From positions 124,001-188,000 of the forward strand of contig CAVPFX010000001.1 in NCBI GenBank assembly GCA_963703895.1: a stretch of DNA of 64,000 nucleotides, read 5' to 3'. Positions 32,535 to 40,038 of the stretch are shown here, in pieces (positions within the stretch are counted from its first letter, which is position 1; every line of letters begins with the position of its first letter). Position numbers and translations under genes: made by a program. Under the pieces are notes generated by a model that saw nothing but the letters and a program-made list of their open reading frames with translations, did no database searches and was not told the origin of the DNA. The stretch comes from VRUE01 sp963703895. Lineage in GTDB: Bacteria; Actinomycetota; Thermoleophilia; Solirubrobacterales; 70-9.

Positions 32535-34298
32535 TTACTTGATTACGGCGAGGACGTCGCCGCTGGAGACCGCATCGCCCTCGGCGATGTTCAGCTCCTC
32601 GACCTTGCCGGCGCGGTGGGCGACGATCTCGTTCTCCATCTTCATCGCCTCGATCACGCAGATCAGGTCGCCCTCGGCAACCTCGGCGCCTTTCTCGACG
32701 GCGACCTTGAAGACGGTGCCCTGCAGCGGTGAGGGCAGCGACTCGCTCGAGGCCCCGCCGCCACTGCCGGCCTTGCGCTCGCGCTTCGGCGGTTTCTTGC
32801 CGCCGGCCGCCGGGGCCGCCGCCGCGCCGGCCGCGGCCTCGCCGATCACCTTGACGTCGAAGAGCTTGCCAGAGACCTCGACCTTGTAGTCGCGGGTCAC
32901 CAGCTCGGCGCCCTCCTCAGTCTCAGCCGGCGCGGCGGCATCGGCCGGCGCGGTCGTCTTCAGCCACTCGCGATCCTCCATCAGGTCGCGGCAGGTCTCG
33001 CCCTTGCGCCACTGCTCGGTGGCAAGCAGCGCCTTGTGGAAGGGAATCAGCGTGGTCAGGCCACCGACCTCGTACTCGTCGAGGGCGCGCAGCATGCGGC
33101 GCGTCGCGTGCTCGCGGTCGACGTCCCAGACGATCAGCTTGGCCACCATCGGGTCGTACATCGGCGTCACCTCGGAGCCGGCCTCGACGCCGGAATCGAC
33201 GCGCACGCCAGGGCCAGCGGGCTCGCGGTAGGTGGTGATCGCACCGGGGGCAGGGGCAAACTTCTTGTGGGCGGCCTCGGCGTTGATCCGGCACTCGATC
33301 GCCCAGCCGCGCAGGTCGACGTCCTCCTGGGCGACGGTGAGCGGCTCGCCGGCGGCGACGAGGACCTGCTCGCGAACGATGTCGATGCCGCTGACCATCT
33401 CGGTCACGCAGTGCTCGACCTGCACCCGGGTGTTCATCTCGAGGAAGAAGTACTCCTCGCCGACCTGCATGCCCTCGACCGTGCCGGCGCCGCGGTAGCC
33501 GACCGCGGCGGCCGCGTCGGTGGCGATCTTGCCGATCCGCTCGCGCATCTCGGCGTCGACGTGCGGGCCGGGCGCCTCCTCGATCACCTTCTGGTGACGG
33601 CGTTGGACGGAGCAGTCGCGCTCGCCAAGGTGGATCACGTTGCCGTGCCCGTCGGCCAGCACCTGGACCTCGACGTGGCGCGGGTCCTCCAGATAGCGCT
33701 CGACGTAGACGCGGTCGTCGGAGAAGAACTTCTCGCCTTCGCGGGCCGAGCCCTCGAAAGCCTCCTCGAGGTCGTCGGGAGTCATCGCCACGCGGAAGCC
33801 CTTGCCGCCGCCGCCGCCCGCCGCCTTGCAGGCGACCGGGTAGCCGGCTTCATCGGCCTGCTTGCGGGCGGCCTCGATGTCGGGCGCGGGCTCGGTGGCG
33901 CCGGGGACGATCGGCACCCCGGCCTGCTCCATGATCTCGCGCGCCTTCGTCTTCGAGCCCATCGCTTCGATCGCCTCCGGCGGGGGACCGATCCAGGTGA
34001 TTCCCGCCTCGGCGCAAGCGCGGGCCATGTCGGCGTTCTCGGCAAGGAAGCCGTAGCCGGGGTGAATCCCTTCGGCGCCCGCCTCCTTGGCGGTGGCGAT
34101 GATCTTCTCGATGTTGAGGTAGCTCTCGGCCGGCACTGCAGGGCCGATCAGGAAAGCCTCGTCGGCCTCCCGAACATGCGGAGCGTCGCGGTCGATCTCC
34201 GAGTAGACGGCGACCGAACCGATCCCCATCTCCTTCAGCGTCCGGGCCACCCGAATCGCAATCTCGCCGCGGTTGGCTATGAGCACTTTCTGGAACAC
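32535..34298 (-). CDS. accA: acyl-CoA carboxylase alpha chain: biotin carboxylase plus biotin carrier domain
   Basis: The 587-residue protein has biotin carboxylase domains (MFQKVLIANRGEIAIRVART, GYGFLAENADMARACAEAGI, ATP-grasp AAGGGGGKGFRV, ERDCSVQRRHQKVIEEAPGP, FLEMNTRVQVEHCVTEM) to about residue 445, then a Lys/Gly/Ala linker. A biotinyl domain follows with EAMKMEN near residue 550, where the Lys carries biotin. This is the actinobacterial AccA-type subunit feeding acetyl/propionyl-CoA carboxylation. The partner beta subunit is not in the window. Confidence 0.96.
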   Translation of the reverse strand: MFQKVLIANRGEIAIRVARTLKEMGIGSVAVYSEIDRDAPHVREADEAFLIGPAVPAESYLNIEKIIATAKEAGAEGIHPGYGFLAENADMARACAEAGITWIGPPPEAIEAMGSKTKAREIMEQAGVPIVPGATEPAPDIEAARKQADEAGYPVACKAAGGGGGKGFRVAMTPDDLEEAFEGSAREGEKFFSDDRVYVERYLEDPRHVEVQVLADGHGNVIHLGERDCSVQRRHQKVIEEAPGPHVDAEMRERIGKIATDAAAAVGYRGAGTVEGMQVGEEYFFLEMNTRVQVEHCVTEMVSGIDIVREQVLVAAGEPLTVAQEDVDLRGWAIECRINAEAAHKKFAPAPGAITTYREPAGPGVRVDSGVEAGSEVTPMYDPMVAKLIVWDVDREHATRRMLRALDEYEVGGLTTLIPFHKALLATEQWRKGETCRDLMEDREWLKTTAPADAAAPAETEEGAELVTRDYKVEVSGKLFDVKVIGEAAAGAAAAPAAGGKKPPKRERKAGSGGGASSESLPSPLQGTVFKVAVEKGAEVAEGDLICVIEAMKMENEIVAHRAGKVEELNIAEGDAVSSGDVLAVIK

Positions 34299-34324
34299 GG
34301 CGGCGCAGTCTAATCAGCGGCGGG

Positions 34325-34422
34325 GCGGGGTGGTTGGGCCGTCCCCTCCTCTGACAAGTCGCCGCCGGAGGGGCGGCGACTTTGAGTATCCGTCAGCTGA
34401 GGGGACGGCCCAACCACCCCGC
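34325..34422. repeat. ACTCAA-bulge nested hairpin (minus orientation), divergent junction
   Basis: The 24-bp perfect outer arms are 34325-34348 and 34399-34422. Within them CTGAC/GTCAG and an 11-bp inner stem (AAGTCGCCGCC, 34356-34366, with 34372-34382) form a nested structure. TTGAGT at 34382-34387, which is ACTCAA on the minus strand, lies unpaired or at the stem edge on one side. It sits between two divergently transcribed genes, so it cannot be an ordinary terminator for either. Confidence 0.85.
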
Positions 34423-34482
34423 CGAGACTCGAATGGGCTGCACCGCCGCCATACCCTTCGGTGCAATAGCTTCTCCGGCCTT

Positions 34483-35298
34483 GTGTTGATCGAGCTTCAG
34501 AGTCACTCGACGGTTTCGGACGGGCAGCTCGCCCCGGCCGAAGTGGTTGCCCAGGCCTGGGAAGCTGGGGTTACGACGCTTGCTCTCACTGACCACGATG
34601 CGGTTGCGGGGGTCGAGGAGGCAGCGGAGGCGGCCAAGGGGCTGGGGGTCGAGCTGGTGCCGGCGATCGAGATGTCCTGCGTGCACGAGTACGCCGAAGA
34701 CCTGCACATCTGCGGCTACTGGGTGGACCTGGTGACGATGAAGCCGATCTGCGAACGGGCGCAGAAGGAACGGGTCAACCGCGCCGAGGAGATCATCGAG
34801 CGGCTGCGCAAATGGGGCTTCGAAATCAAGCTCGAGGACGCGATCAAAGAGGCCGGCGACGCCCTCTCAATCGGCCGCCCCCATATCGCCCGCGCCGCCG
34901 GCGCAACCGGCGACCTAGGTCCCTTCTTCGAGGAGTACCTCGTCCCCGGTGCCAAGGCCTTCGTCCCGCGTCGCTGGCCAACTGCCGAGCAAGCCATCGC
35001 CTTGATCCACGAGGCCGGCGGCACCGCCGTGATCGCCCACCCGTACTGGGACATCGATGACCCCGACGAGGTCGAGGACCTGATCCGCTCCTTGGGAGCC
35101 GACGGCGTCGAGGCGTTCTACCCGACGCACGACCAGGAGCAAACCGAACACCTCCTCTCCCTCTGTGAGGAGCTTGATCTAGTCCCCACCGGCTCGTCCG
35201 ATTACCACGGCCCCACCCACAAGACCTTCGCCAAATTCGGGGCCTACGACACCTTCGGCCTCGGCGACCCTCAGGTCCCTGCGCAGAAGGACCGGTAG
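34483..35298 (+). CDS. PHP-domain phosphoesterase (YciV-type)
   Basis: The 271-residue protein starts at the GTG at 34483 (MLIELQSHSTVSDG); a TTG at 34486 is an alternative. The PHP metal motifs are all present: QSHSTVSDG, LALTDHDAVAG, PAIEMSC, AVIAHPYWD and TGSSDYHGPTH. Such proteins hydrolyse short RNA or 3',5'-nucleoside bisphosphates. The HxHxxxSDG motif has S for the first H-x-H member (Q-S-H-S-T-V-S-D-G), as is usual in this subgroup. Its stop lies inside the arm of the 35285-35364 hairpin. Confidence 0.87.
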   Translation: MLIELQSHSTVSDGQLAPAEVVAQAWEAGVTTLALTDHDAVAGVEEAAEAAKGLGVELVPAIEMSCVHEYAEDLHICGYWVDLVTMKPICERAQKERVNRAEEIIERLRKWGFEIKLEDAIKEAGDALSIGRPHIARAAGATGDLGPFFEEYLVPGAKAFVPRRWPTAEQAIALIHEAGGTAVIAHPYWDIDDPDEVEDLIRSLGADGVEAFYPTHDQEQTEHLLSLCEELDLVPTGSSDYHGPTHKTFAKFGAYDTFGLGDPQVPAQKDR

Positions 35299-35364
35299 CC
35301 CTTTCTCGGACACTCAAGAGCAGCCTCCCGGCTGCTCGTCCGAGAAAGGGCTACCGGTCCTTCT
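35285..35364. repeat. ACTCAA-bulge nested hairpin (plus orientation), 27-bp outer stem
   Basis: The outer arms 35285-35311 and 35338-35364 (27 bp, perfect) enclose unpaired ACTCAA and an inner GAGCAGCC/GGCTGCTC stem. It includes the last codons and stop of the PHP gene and ends 14 bases before the iron box of the next operon, insulating the two. Confidence 0.88.
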
Positions 35365-35377
35365 CCCGCCAGGTTCA

Positions 35378-35391
35378 TTAGGGTGCCCTAA
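35378..35391 (+). promoter_or_regulatory. iron box TTAGGGTGCCCTAA before DUF2470 gene
   Basis: This is a perfect palindrome of the form TTAGGnnnnCCTAA, the core of DtxR/IdeR sites. It ends two bases before the ATG at 35394, leaving no room for a ribosome-binding site, so the transcript is probably leaderless and the box overlaps the transcription start. Iron repression is inferred. Confidence 0.75.
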
Positions 35392-35393
35392 CT

Positions 35394-35693
35394 ATGAAGA
35401 CGAACGATCCCGTTAGCGAAGGCGCTGCTGGTGCCATCGCCCACTTGAACGACGACCATGCGGATGCGCTGCTGGAGATGGTGCAAGCGCTCGGCAGCCA
35501 CCCTGCTGCAACCGCTGCGCGGTGCACCGACGCCGACCGGACGGGACTGGACCTAGTCGCCCAGGTAGACGGCAGCGAGCAGTCAGTGCGAGTCGACTAC
35601 GACGAGCCGATCGAGGAGCCGGCCGGCCTGCGCAAAGCGACGGTGAAGCTGGCCCACCGAGCCCGGGAGATTCTGGGGCAGCAAGCCGAGTAG
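35394..35693 (+). CDS. DUF2470 domain protein (haem-utilisation associated)
   Basis: The 99-residue protein is a DUF2470 domain: HLNDDHADALLEMVQAL at the N-terminus and CTDADRTGLDLVAQVDG, then VRVDYDEPIEEPAGLRKATV. This domain forms the C-terminal part of HugZ-type haem oxygenases, which use a histidine to contact haem. Here it is a stand-alone unit without the FMN-binding-like domain. It sits under an iron box and beside an IsdG/MhuD-like gene, so a role in haem iron release or haem handling is likely. Confidence 0.85.
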   Translation: MKTNDPVSEGAAGAIAHLNDDHADALLEMVQALGSHPAATAARCTDADRTGLDLVAQVDGSEQSVRVDYDEPIEEPAGLRKATVKLAHRAREILGQQAE

Positions 35694-35699
35694 CTGATC

Positions 35700-35741
35700 T
35701 TAGGCTAGCCTAATTAGGGAAACCTAATTAGGGTGCCCTCA
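35700..35741 (+). promoter_or_regulatory. three abutting iron boxes in 14-nt register
   Basis: TTAGGCTAGCCTAA (35700-35713), TTAGGGAAACCTAA (35714-35727) and TTAGGGTGCCCTCA (35728-35741) follow each other without a gap. The first is a perfect palindrome, the second keeps both TTAGG/CCTAA halves, and the third has one mismatch. The cluster lies 51 bases before the haem-oxygenase start and would give strong cooperative repression of the haem operon when metal is sufficient (inference from DtxR/IdeR sites). Confidence 0.85.
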
Positions 35742-35792
35742 AGATCGGACGTAAAAACGTCGCATCGAGGCACCCGCGAAAGGAGCGGGGCC

Positions 35793-36098
35793 TTGGTAAC
35801 GGTGATGAATGTGGTGCAGGTGCACGAGGAGCGTCGGGAGGCGTTCGAGCGCGCTTTCCTCGAGCGCGATAGCCACGTCCACAAGGCCGAGGGCTTCGCC
35901 GGTTTTGAGTTGCTGCGCCGTGAGGGCGAGGGCAAGGGCGAGTACGTCGTGCTCAGCCGCTGGGAGAGCGACGAGGCCTTTAAGGCCTGGGTCAACAGCG
36001 ACCTCTTCAAGATGAGCCACCGCCACGCCGACGGCGAGCTCGCCCACGGCAGCGAAGTGCGCAACTACACGGTGATCGACGCCAAGGTGCCCGCGTGA
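35793..36098 (+). CDS. antibiotic-monooxygenase-fold haem oxygenase, MhuD/IsdG-like
   Basis: The 101-residue protein is begun at the TTG at 35793 because AAAGGAG lies seven bases upstream; in-frame ATG at 35805 is an alternative. The sequence aligns by eye with mycobacterial MhuD: VQVHEERREAFERAFLER, EGFAGFELLRREG, YVVLSRWESDEAFKAWVNS and a histidine cluster (MSHRHADGELAHG) where MhuD has its haem-ligand His. IsdG/MhuD enzymes degrade haem and release iron. It is the first gene of the transport operon, overlapping the next gene by four bases. Confidence 0.87.
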   Translation: MVTVMNVVQVHEERREAFERAFLERDSHVHKAEGFAGFELLRREGEGKGEYVVLSRWESDEAFKAWVNSDLFKMSHRHADGELAHGSEVRNYTVIDAKVPA

Positions 36099-36955
36099 GG
36101 CGAGCCCTACTGGCAGCGCTGCTCGCGCTCGCCCTCTGCTTGCCGACCAGCGCCGCGGCCGCAAATAACTCCACCCCCAAGCGCATCGTCGCGCTCACCC
36201 CGTTCGCGGCCAACACCCTGGTCAAGCTCGGCGTGACGCCGGTCGGCGTCGGCCAGACCCTGGGCGGCAACGACCGCCTCTCGCCGAGGCTGAAGGGCGT
36301 GCCCGTGCTACCGCTCTCCCACCCCAACGGGCCCAACCTCGAGCAACTCGCCTCGCTCAACCCCGACCTCGTCTTCTCCTCACAGACCTGGGCCAAGGGC
36401 AACGAGTCGATCGGCGACCTCGGCATCCGCGTCCTCGTTCAGGAGCCCTTCCGGCTCAACGGTGCCTACGCCCAGACCAAGGTGCTCGGCGCGATCGTCG
36501 ACCGACGCGCCGAGGCAAAGGCCCTGGTCGAGTCGATGAAGAAGAGTGTCGCCCAGGCTCGCGAGGGAATCTCCAGTCACCCGACGGTGATGCTGATCCT
36601 CGGCGTCGGCCGCACCCCGTTCGTCTTCCTGCCCAACAGCTGGGGCGGCGATCTCGTCACCAAGGCGGGTGGGCAGCTGCTCACCGGTGGGGTCACATCG
36701 AGCTCCGGATTCGAGCGGATCTCCGACGAAGTCGTGGTCGCCGAAGACCCCGACGTGATCGTCGCCGTCCCCCACGCCAACGAGGACGACATCCCCAGCC
36801 TGACCGAATACCTGCGCAACAACCCGGCCTGGTCGACCACCTCGGCCGTGCGCAATGGGCGCATCTACATCTCGGTCGACAACTCGCTGCTGCAAGCCGG
36901 CACCGATGTCGCCCGCACGATCCGCAAGGTTCGCAGCCTCTATCTCGAGAACTGA
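36095..36955 (+). CDS. hmuT: haem/siderophore ABC transporter substrate-binding protein (HmuT-like)
   Basis: The 286-residue protein has a signal peptide (MRRALLAALLALALCLPTSAA), then a class III periplasmic-binding fold: KRIVALTPFAANTLVKLGV, NLEQLASLNPDLVFSS and a long helix, ending VVVAEDPDVIVAVPH and GRIYISVDNSLLQAG. No good lipobox is present (LALC is non-canonical), so membrane tethering is uncertain. The ATGA overlap with the haem-oxygenase gene and the FecCD permease seven bases downstream support haem as ligand; a siderophore cannot be excluded. Confidence 0.87.
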   Translation: MRRALLAALLALALCLPTSAAAANNSTPKRIVALTPFAANTLVKLGVTPVGVGQTLGGNDRLSPRLKGVPVLPLSHPNGPNLEQLASLNPDLVFSSQTWAKGNESIGDLGIRVLVQEPFRLNGAYAQTKVLGAIVDRRAEAKALVESMKKSVAQAREGISSHPTVMLILGVGRTPFVFLPNSWGGDLVTKAGGQLLTGGVTSSSGFERISDEVVVAEDPDVIVAVPHANEDDIPSLTEYLRNNPAWSTTSAVRNGRIYISVDNSLLQAGTDVARTIRKVRSLYLEN

Positions 36956-36961
36956 GCCGCC

Positions 36962-37945
36962 TTGGCCCGCCGCACCCTCGTCTACGCGGGCCTGCTGGCT
37001 GCGCTCGCGATCGCCGTCGTCACCTCGCTGGCGCTGGGGGCGGTCAAGGTCCCCTTCGCCGAAGTGATCGACATCGTCCTCGGCAAGGGCGGCGGCGGGC
37101 CACAGCAGCAGATCGTCGAGACGCTGCGGCTGCCGCGCACGGTCGAGGCGCTGATCGTCGGCGCCGCGCTCGGGATCGCCGGCGCGATCCTGCAGGGGGC
37201 CCTGGCCAACCCGCTCGCCTCGCCCGACGTGATCGGCGTCACCGGCGGGGCGGGCTTCGGCGCGATCCTGATCATCATCCTCTTCCCCGGCTCGATCGCG
37301 CTGCTGCCGGTCGGAGCGCTCGCCTTCGGCCTGCTGGCAGCGGCACTGGTCTTCGCGATCTCCTGGTCGGGCGCCAACCGCGGCTCGACCGGCAAGGTGA
37401 TCCTCGCCGGGATCGCGATCCTCTCGCTCTTCACCGCCGCCACCACCGGGCTGCTGGCGGCCTACCCGGAGCGAGCGCCATCGGCGATCTTCTTCATCGC
37501 CGGCGGCCTCACCTCGAGCGGCTGGGACGAGCTGGAGACGATCTGGCCCTACTTCGCGGTCGGCTTCGTCTGCGCCGCTTTCCTGATCCGCCCGCTCGAC
37601 CGGCTGGCGCTGGGCGACGACGTCGCCGCTTCGCTCGGCTCGCGCCCGCACCTGATCCGGCTCGGCGCCGCGATCGCCGCCGCCTTGCTGGCGGCCGCCT
37701 CGGCGGCGATCGCGGGGCTGCTCGGCTTCCTCGGCCTGGTCGTGCCCCACGTCGTGCGGATGGCCGGCGGCACCTCGAGCAACACCTTCGTCGTGCCGGC
37801 ATCGGCCATCGGTGGGGCCACCCTGCTCGCCGCCGGCGACACCCTCGCCCGCACCCTGCGGGCGCCGATCGAAATGCCGGTCGGGCCCTTCATGGTCGTG
37901 CTCGGCGTGCCCCTCTTCCTCTGGCTACTGCGCAAGGCGGTGTGA
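36962..37945 (+). CDS. hmuU: FecCD-family ABC permease (HmuU-like)
   Basis: The 327-residue permease starts at a TTG and has about nine to ten membrane helices. Family motifs include LRLPRTVEALIVGAALGIAG, ILQGALANPLASPDVIGVTG, GFLGLVVPHVVRMAGG and EMPVGPFMVVLGVPLFLWLL. It forms the membrane channel of a BtuC/FecCD-type importer. It overlaps the ATPase gene (ATGA). No defects were seen. Confidence 0.93.
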   Translation: MARRTLVYAGLLAALAIAVVTSLALGAVKVPFAEVIDIVLGKGGGGPQQQIVETLRLPRTVEALIVGAALGIAGAILQGALANPLASPDVIGVTGGAGFGAILIIILFPGSIALLPVGALAFGLLAAALVFAISWSGANRGSTGKVILAGIAILSLFTAATTGLLAAYPERAPSAIFFIAGGLTSSGWDELETIWPYFAVGFVCAAFLIRPLDRLALGDDVAASLGSRPHLIRLGAAIAAALLAAASAAIAGLLGFLGLVVPHVVRMAGGTSSNTFVVPASAIGGATLLAAGDTLARTLRAPIEMPVGPFMVVLGVPLFLWLLRKAV

Positions 37946-38773
37946 TGGAGCCGACGACGACGACCGGGGAGGCGCTGCTGGAGGCGCGCGGCGTCGAGGT
38001 CGAGATCGGCGGCACGCCGATCCTGCGCGGCGTCGACCTGCGGCTCGAGCGGGGGCGGCTCGTCGCCATCGTCGGTCCCAACGGCGCCGGCAAGTCGACC
38101 CTGGTTCGAGCGGTCTCGGGTCTGCAGGCGATGTCGGCCGGCGACGTGCGCTGGTCGGGGCGCGAGCTCGGCACGATGCGCGGCCGCGAGCTGCGCCCGG
38201 GTCCGCGCCTTCGTCCCCCAGCGGATGCCGGTACCGGCCGGGGTCAGCGTCCGCGAAGCGGTGACGATCGGGCGCTCCGCGCACCTGCGGCCACTGCGAC
38301 GACTCAGCGCCGAGGACCAGGGCGGGATCGAGCGGGCGCTGGAGCGGGCCCGCGTCACCCGCTTCGCCGACCGCCCGCTGACGACCCTCTCCGGCGGTGA
38401 GCTGCAGCGCGTGCAGATCGCGATCGGGCTGGCCCAGGAGGCGCCGGTGCTGATCGCCGACGAGCCGACGTCCCAGCTTGACCTCGGCGCCACGATCGGC
38501 ATCGCCTCGCTGCTGCGCGACCTCGTCGCCGACGGCCTCACGGTGCTGCTGGTGGTCCACGACCTCGCCCTCGCCGCCGCGGTCGCCGACACCGCGATCG
38601 TCGTCTCCTTGGGGCGCACGATCGCCGCCGGCAAGCCGACCGAGGTGCTGGGCGCCGAGCGGTTGGCGCAGATCTGGGGCGCCGACGCGCGACTGACCGA
38701 GCACGAGGGGCGCACGGCCCTGCACGTTGCCTGGACCGGCTCGCGACCTTCGCTCGACCGGAGCGCAATTTAA
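37945..38773 (+). pseudogene. hmuV: ABC transporter ATPase for haem/iron uptake (HmuV-like), frameshifted
   Basis: The ATG at 37945 overlaps the permease stop. The first part has Walker A GPNGAGKST and runs in frame to about 38191, where the sequence shifts. The remainder, in the next frame (AFVPQRMPVPAGVSVREAVT onward), has the signature LSGGELQRVQIA, Walker B VLIADEPTSQLDL and the switch His in LLVVHDLA, ending at 38773. Each half is well conserved and together they make one full ATPase of about 275 residues. One inserted base, or two missing, near 38191-38198 explains it. Since the rest of the operon is intact, sequencing error is a strong alternative. Confidence 0.85.
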
Positions 38774-38795
38774 TTCCGACGTTGTTAGTGTGAAT

Positions 38796-38815
38796 TTATT
38801 AGGTATACCTAATAA
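38796..38815 (+). promoter_or_regulatory. iron box within a 20-nt perfect palindrome
   Basis: TTATTAGGTATACCTAATAA is perfectly palindromic and contains TTAGGTATACCTAA (38799-38812), the best match in the window to a DtxR/IdeR core. It lies 62 bases upstream of the first HtaA-type gene, giving the HtaA/ExbB group its own iron-controlled promoter. Confidence 0.85.
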
Positions 38816-38877
38816 CCGAATAGCAAACCGCCGCACAGTGCCGGGTGCGGAACGAGGGCAAGGAGGCTCCTCCCAAG

Positions 38878-40038
38878 ATGTACTTCGAACGATCGAACAG
38901 CAACCCAGTCAGTCGGGCATGGCTCACGCTGGCCGCAATCGCCGCCCTGCTGGCAATCGCGGCGCCGGCACAAGCGGCAAGCGGTCAAGGCACGGCAGCG
39001 ATCATGGCTGCCGAGCACAGCAAGGGCCGCACCCTGAGTGGACAGGGCGTCAAGGTGCTCGCCGCCACTCCCGCGACCAAGTCGGGCCGCACCCTCAACC
39101 TGCCGATCTCCGCGGTCGATCCCGGCAAGGCGCCCTCGGCGACCGCCGAGGGCTCGCTCAGCTTCAAGCGGGGCAAGAAGAGCGTCCAATTGAGCGGCCT
39201 GCGCTTCGACCTCGCCACCGGCACCCTGCGCGGCAAGCTCGGCGATGCCGAGATCGACGTCTTCAAGCTGGGCGCCGCCGCCAACGTCAACGGCAACAGC
39301 GGGGCCGTCTCGCTCAACGAAGCACAGCTGCGCCTCACCGCGGAGGCGGCGAGCGCCCTGAAGCAGAAGCTCGGCCTAAAGCGTGCTCTGCGCCGTGATG
39401 GTGTCGGCATGGTCTGGCTCGCGGCCAAGGCGAACCCAACCCATGAAGCGGCCAAGACGGTCAGCGCCGGCAGCGCTGACTGGGGCGTACTCGCCTCCTG
39501 GCGGGCCTACGTGCTCGGCCAGCAGGGACCGCCGATGTCGAAAGGCACGATCACGGTCGAAGGTGGCGCCACCGCCAACGGCACGCTGAGCGAAGCGGGC
39601 GCCTTCTTCGGTTTCCCGGCGAACGGCGGAAGCTTCGTGAAGGGGCTCTACGGCGCCGCCGACAAGCTGACCCTGAAGACTCAGGGGAGCGTCGTTTTCG
39701 CCAAGCCGTTCCACTGCATCATCGCGATCGATCTCGCCGATCTCGAAGTCGTCATCGACGGGGCCAACTCCGCACTCGTCGTCGGTGACTACGGCTACGA
39801 CATCGACGAATTCAACGGCATGGCCTGCGTCGACAAACCCGCCGTGCTGGCGTCCGGGACGAAGTTCGCCACGCTCGACCCGAGCGCGGTGACGCCGTCT
39901 TACTCCGCCGACGGCAAGACAGTTACGTGGAGTGGGATCCCGGCGACGCTGACGGCCGCCGGCGCGGTTCCGTTCAGCCCCTCCTACAAAGCGGGTCAGG
40001 TTCTCGATCCGATCACAGTCACGGTGACCACCGGGTGA
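38878..40038 (+). CDS. exported HtaA-type haem-binding protein 1
   Basis: The 386-residue protein starts at the ATG at 38878 (AGGAGG 11 bases upstream). The signal peptide is WLTLAAIAALLAIAAPAQAA. Residues about 40-165 form a β-rich module (GTLRGKLGDAEIDVFKLG, ending LRLTAEAASALKQKLGL). Residues about 185-330 form an HtaA-like domain beginning SADWGVLASWRAYVLGQQGP, with KLTLKTQGSVVFAKPFHCII. HtaA domains bind haem through Tyr/His in corynebacteria, where they pass it to HmuT. No C-terminal anchor is seen, so the protein is secreted or held by a partner. It overlaps the next gene by GTGA. Confidence 0.83.
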   Translation: MYFERSNSNPVSRAWLTLAAIAALLAIAAPAQAASGQGTAAIMAAEHSKGRTLSGQGVKVLAATPATKSGRTLNLPISAVDPGKAPSATAEGSLSFKRGKKSVQLSGLRFDLATGTLRGKLGDAEIDVFKLGAAANVNGNSGAVSLNEAQLRLTAEAASALKQKLGLKRALRRDGVGMVWLAAKANPTHEAAKTVSAGSADWGVLASWRAYVLGQQGPPMSKGTITVEGGATANGTLSEAGAFFGFPANGGSFVKGLYGAADKLTLKTQGSVVFAKPFHCIIAIDLADLEVVIDGANSALVVGDYGYDIDEFNGMACVDKPAVLASGTKFATLDPSAVTPSYSADGKTVTWSGIPATLTAAGAVPFSPSYKAGQVLDPITVTVTTG

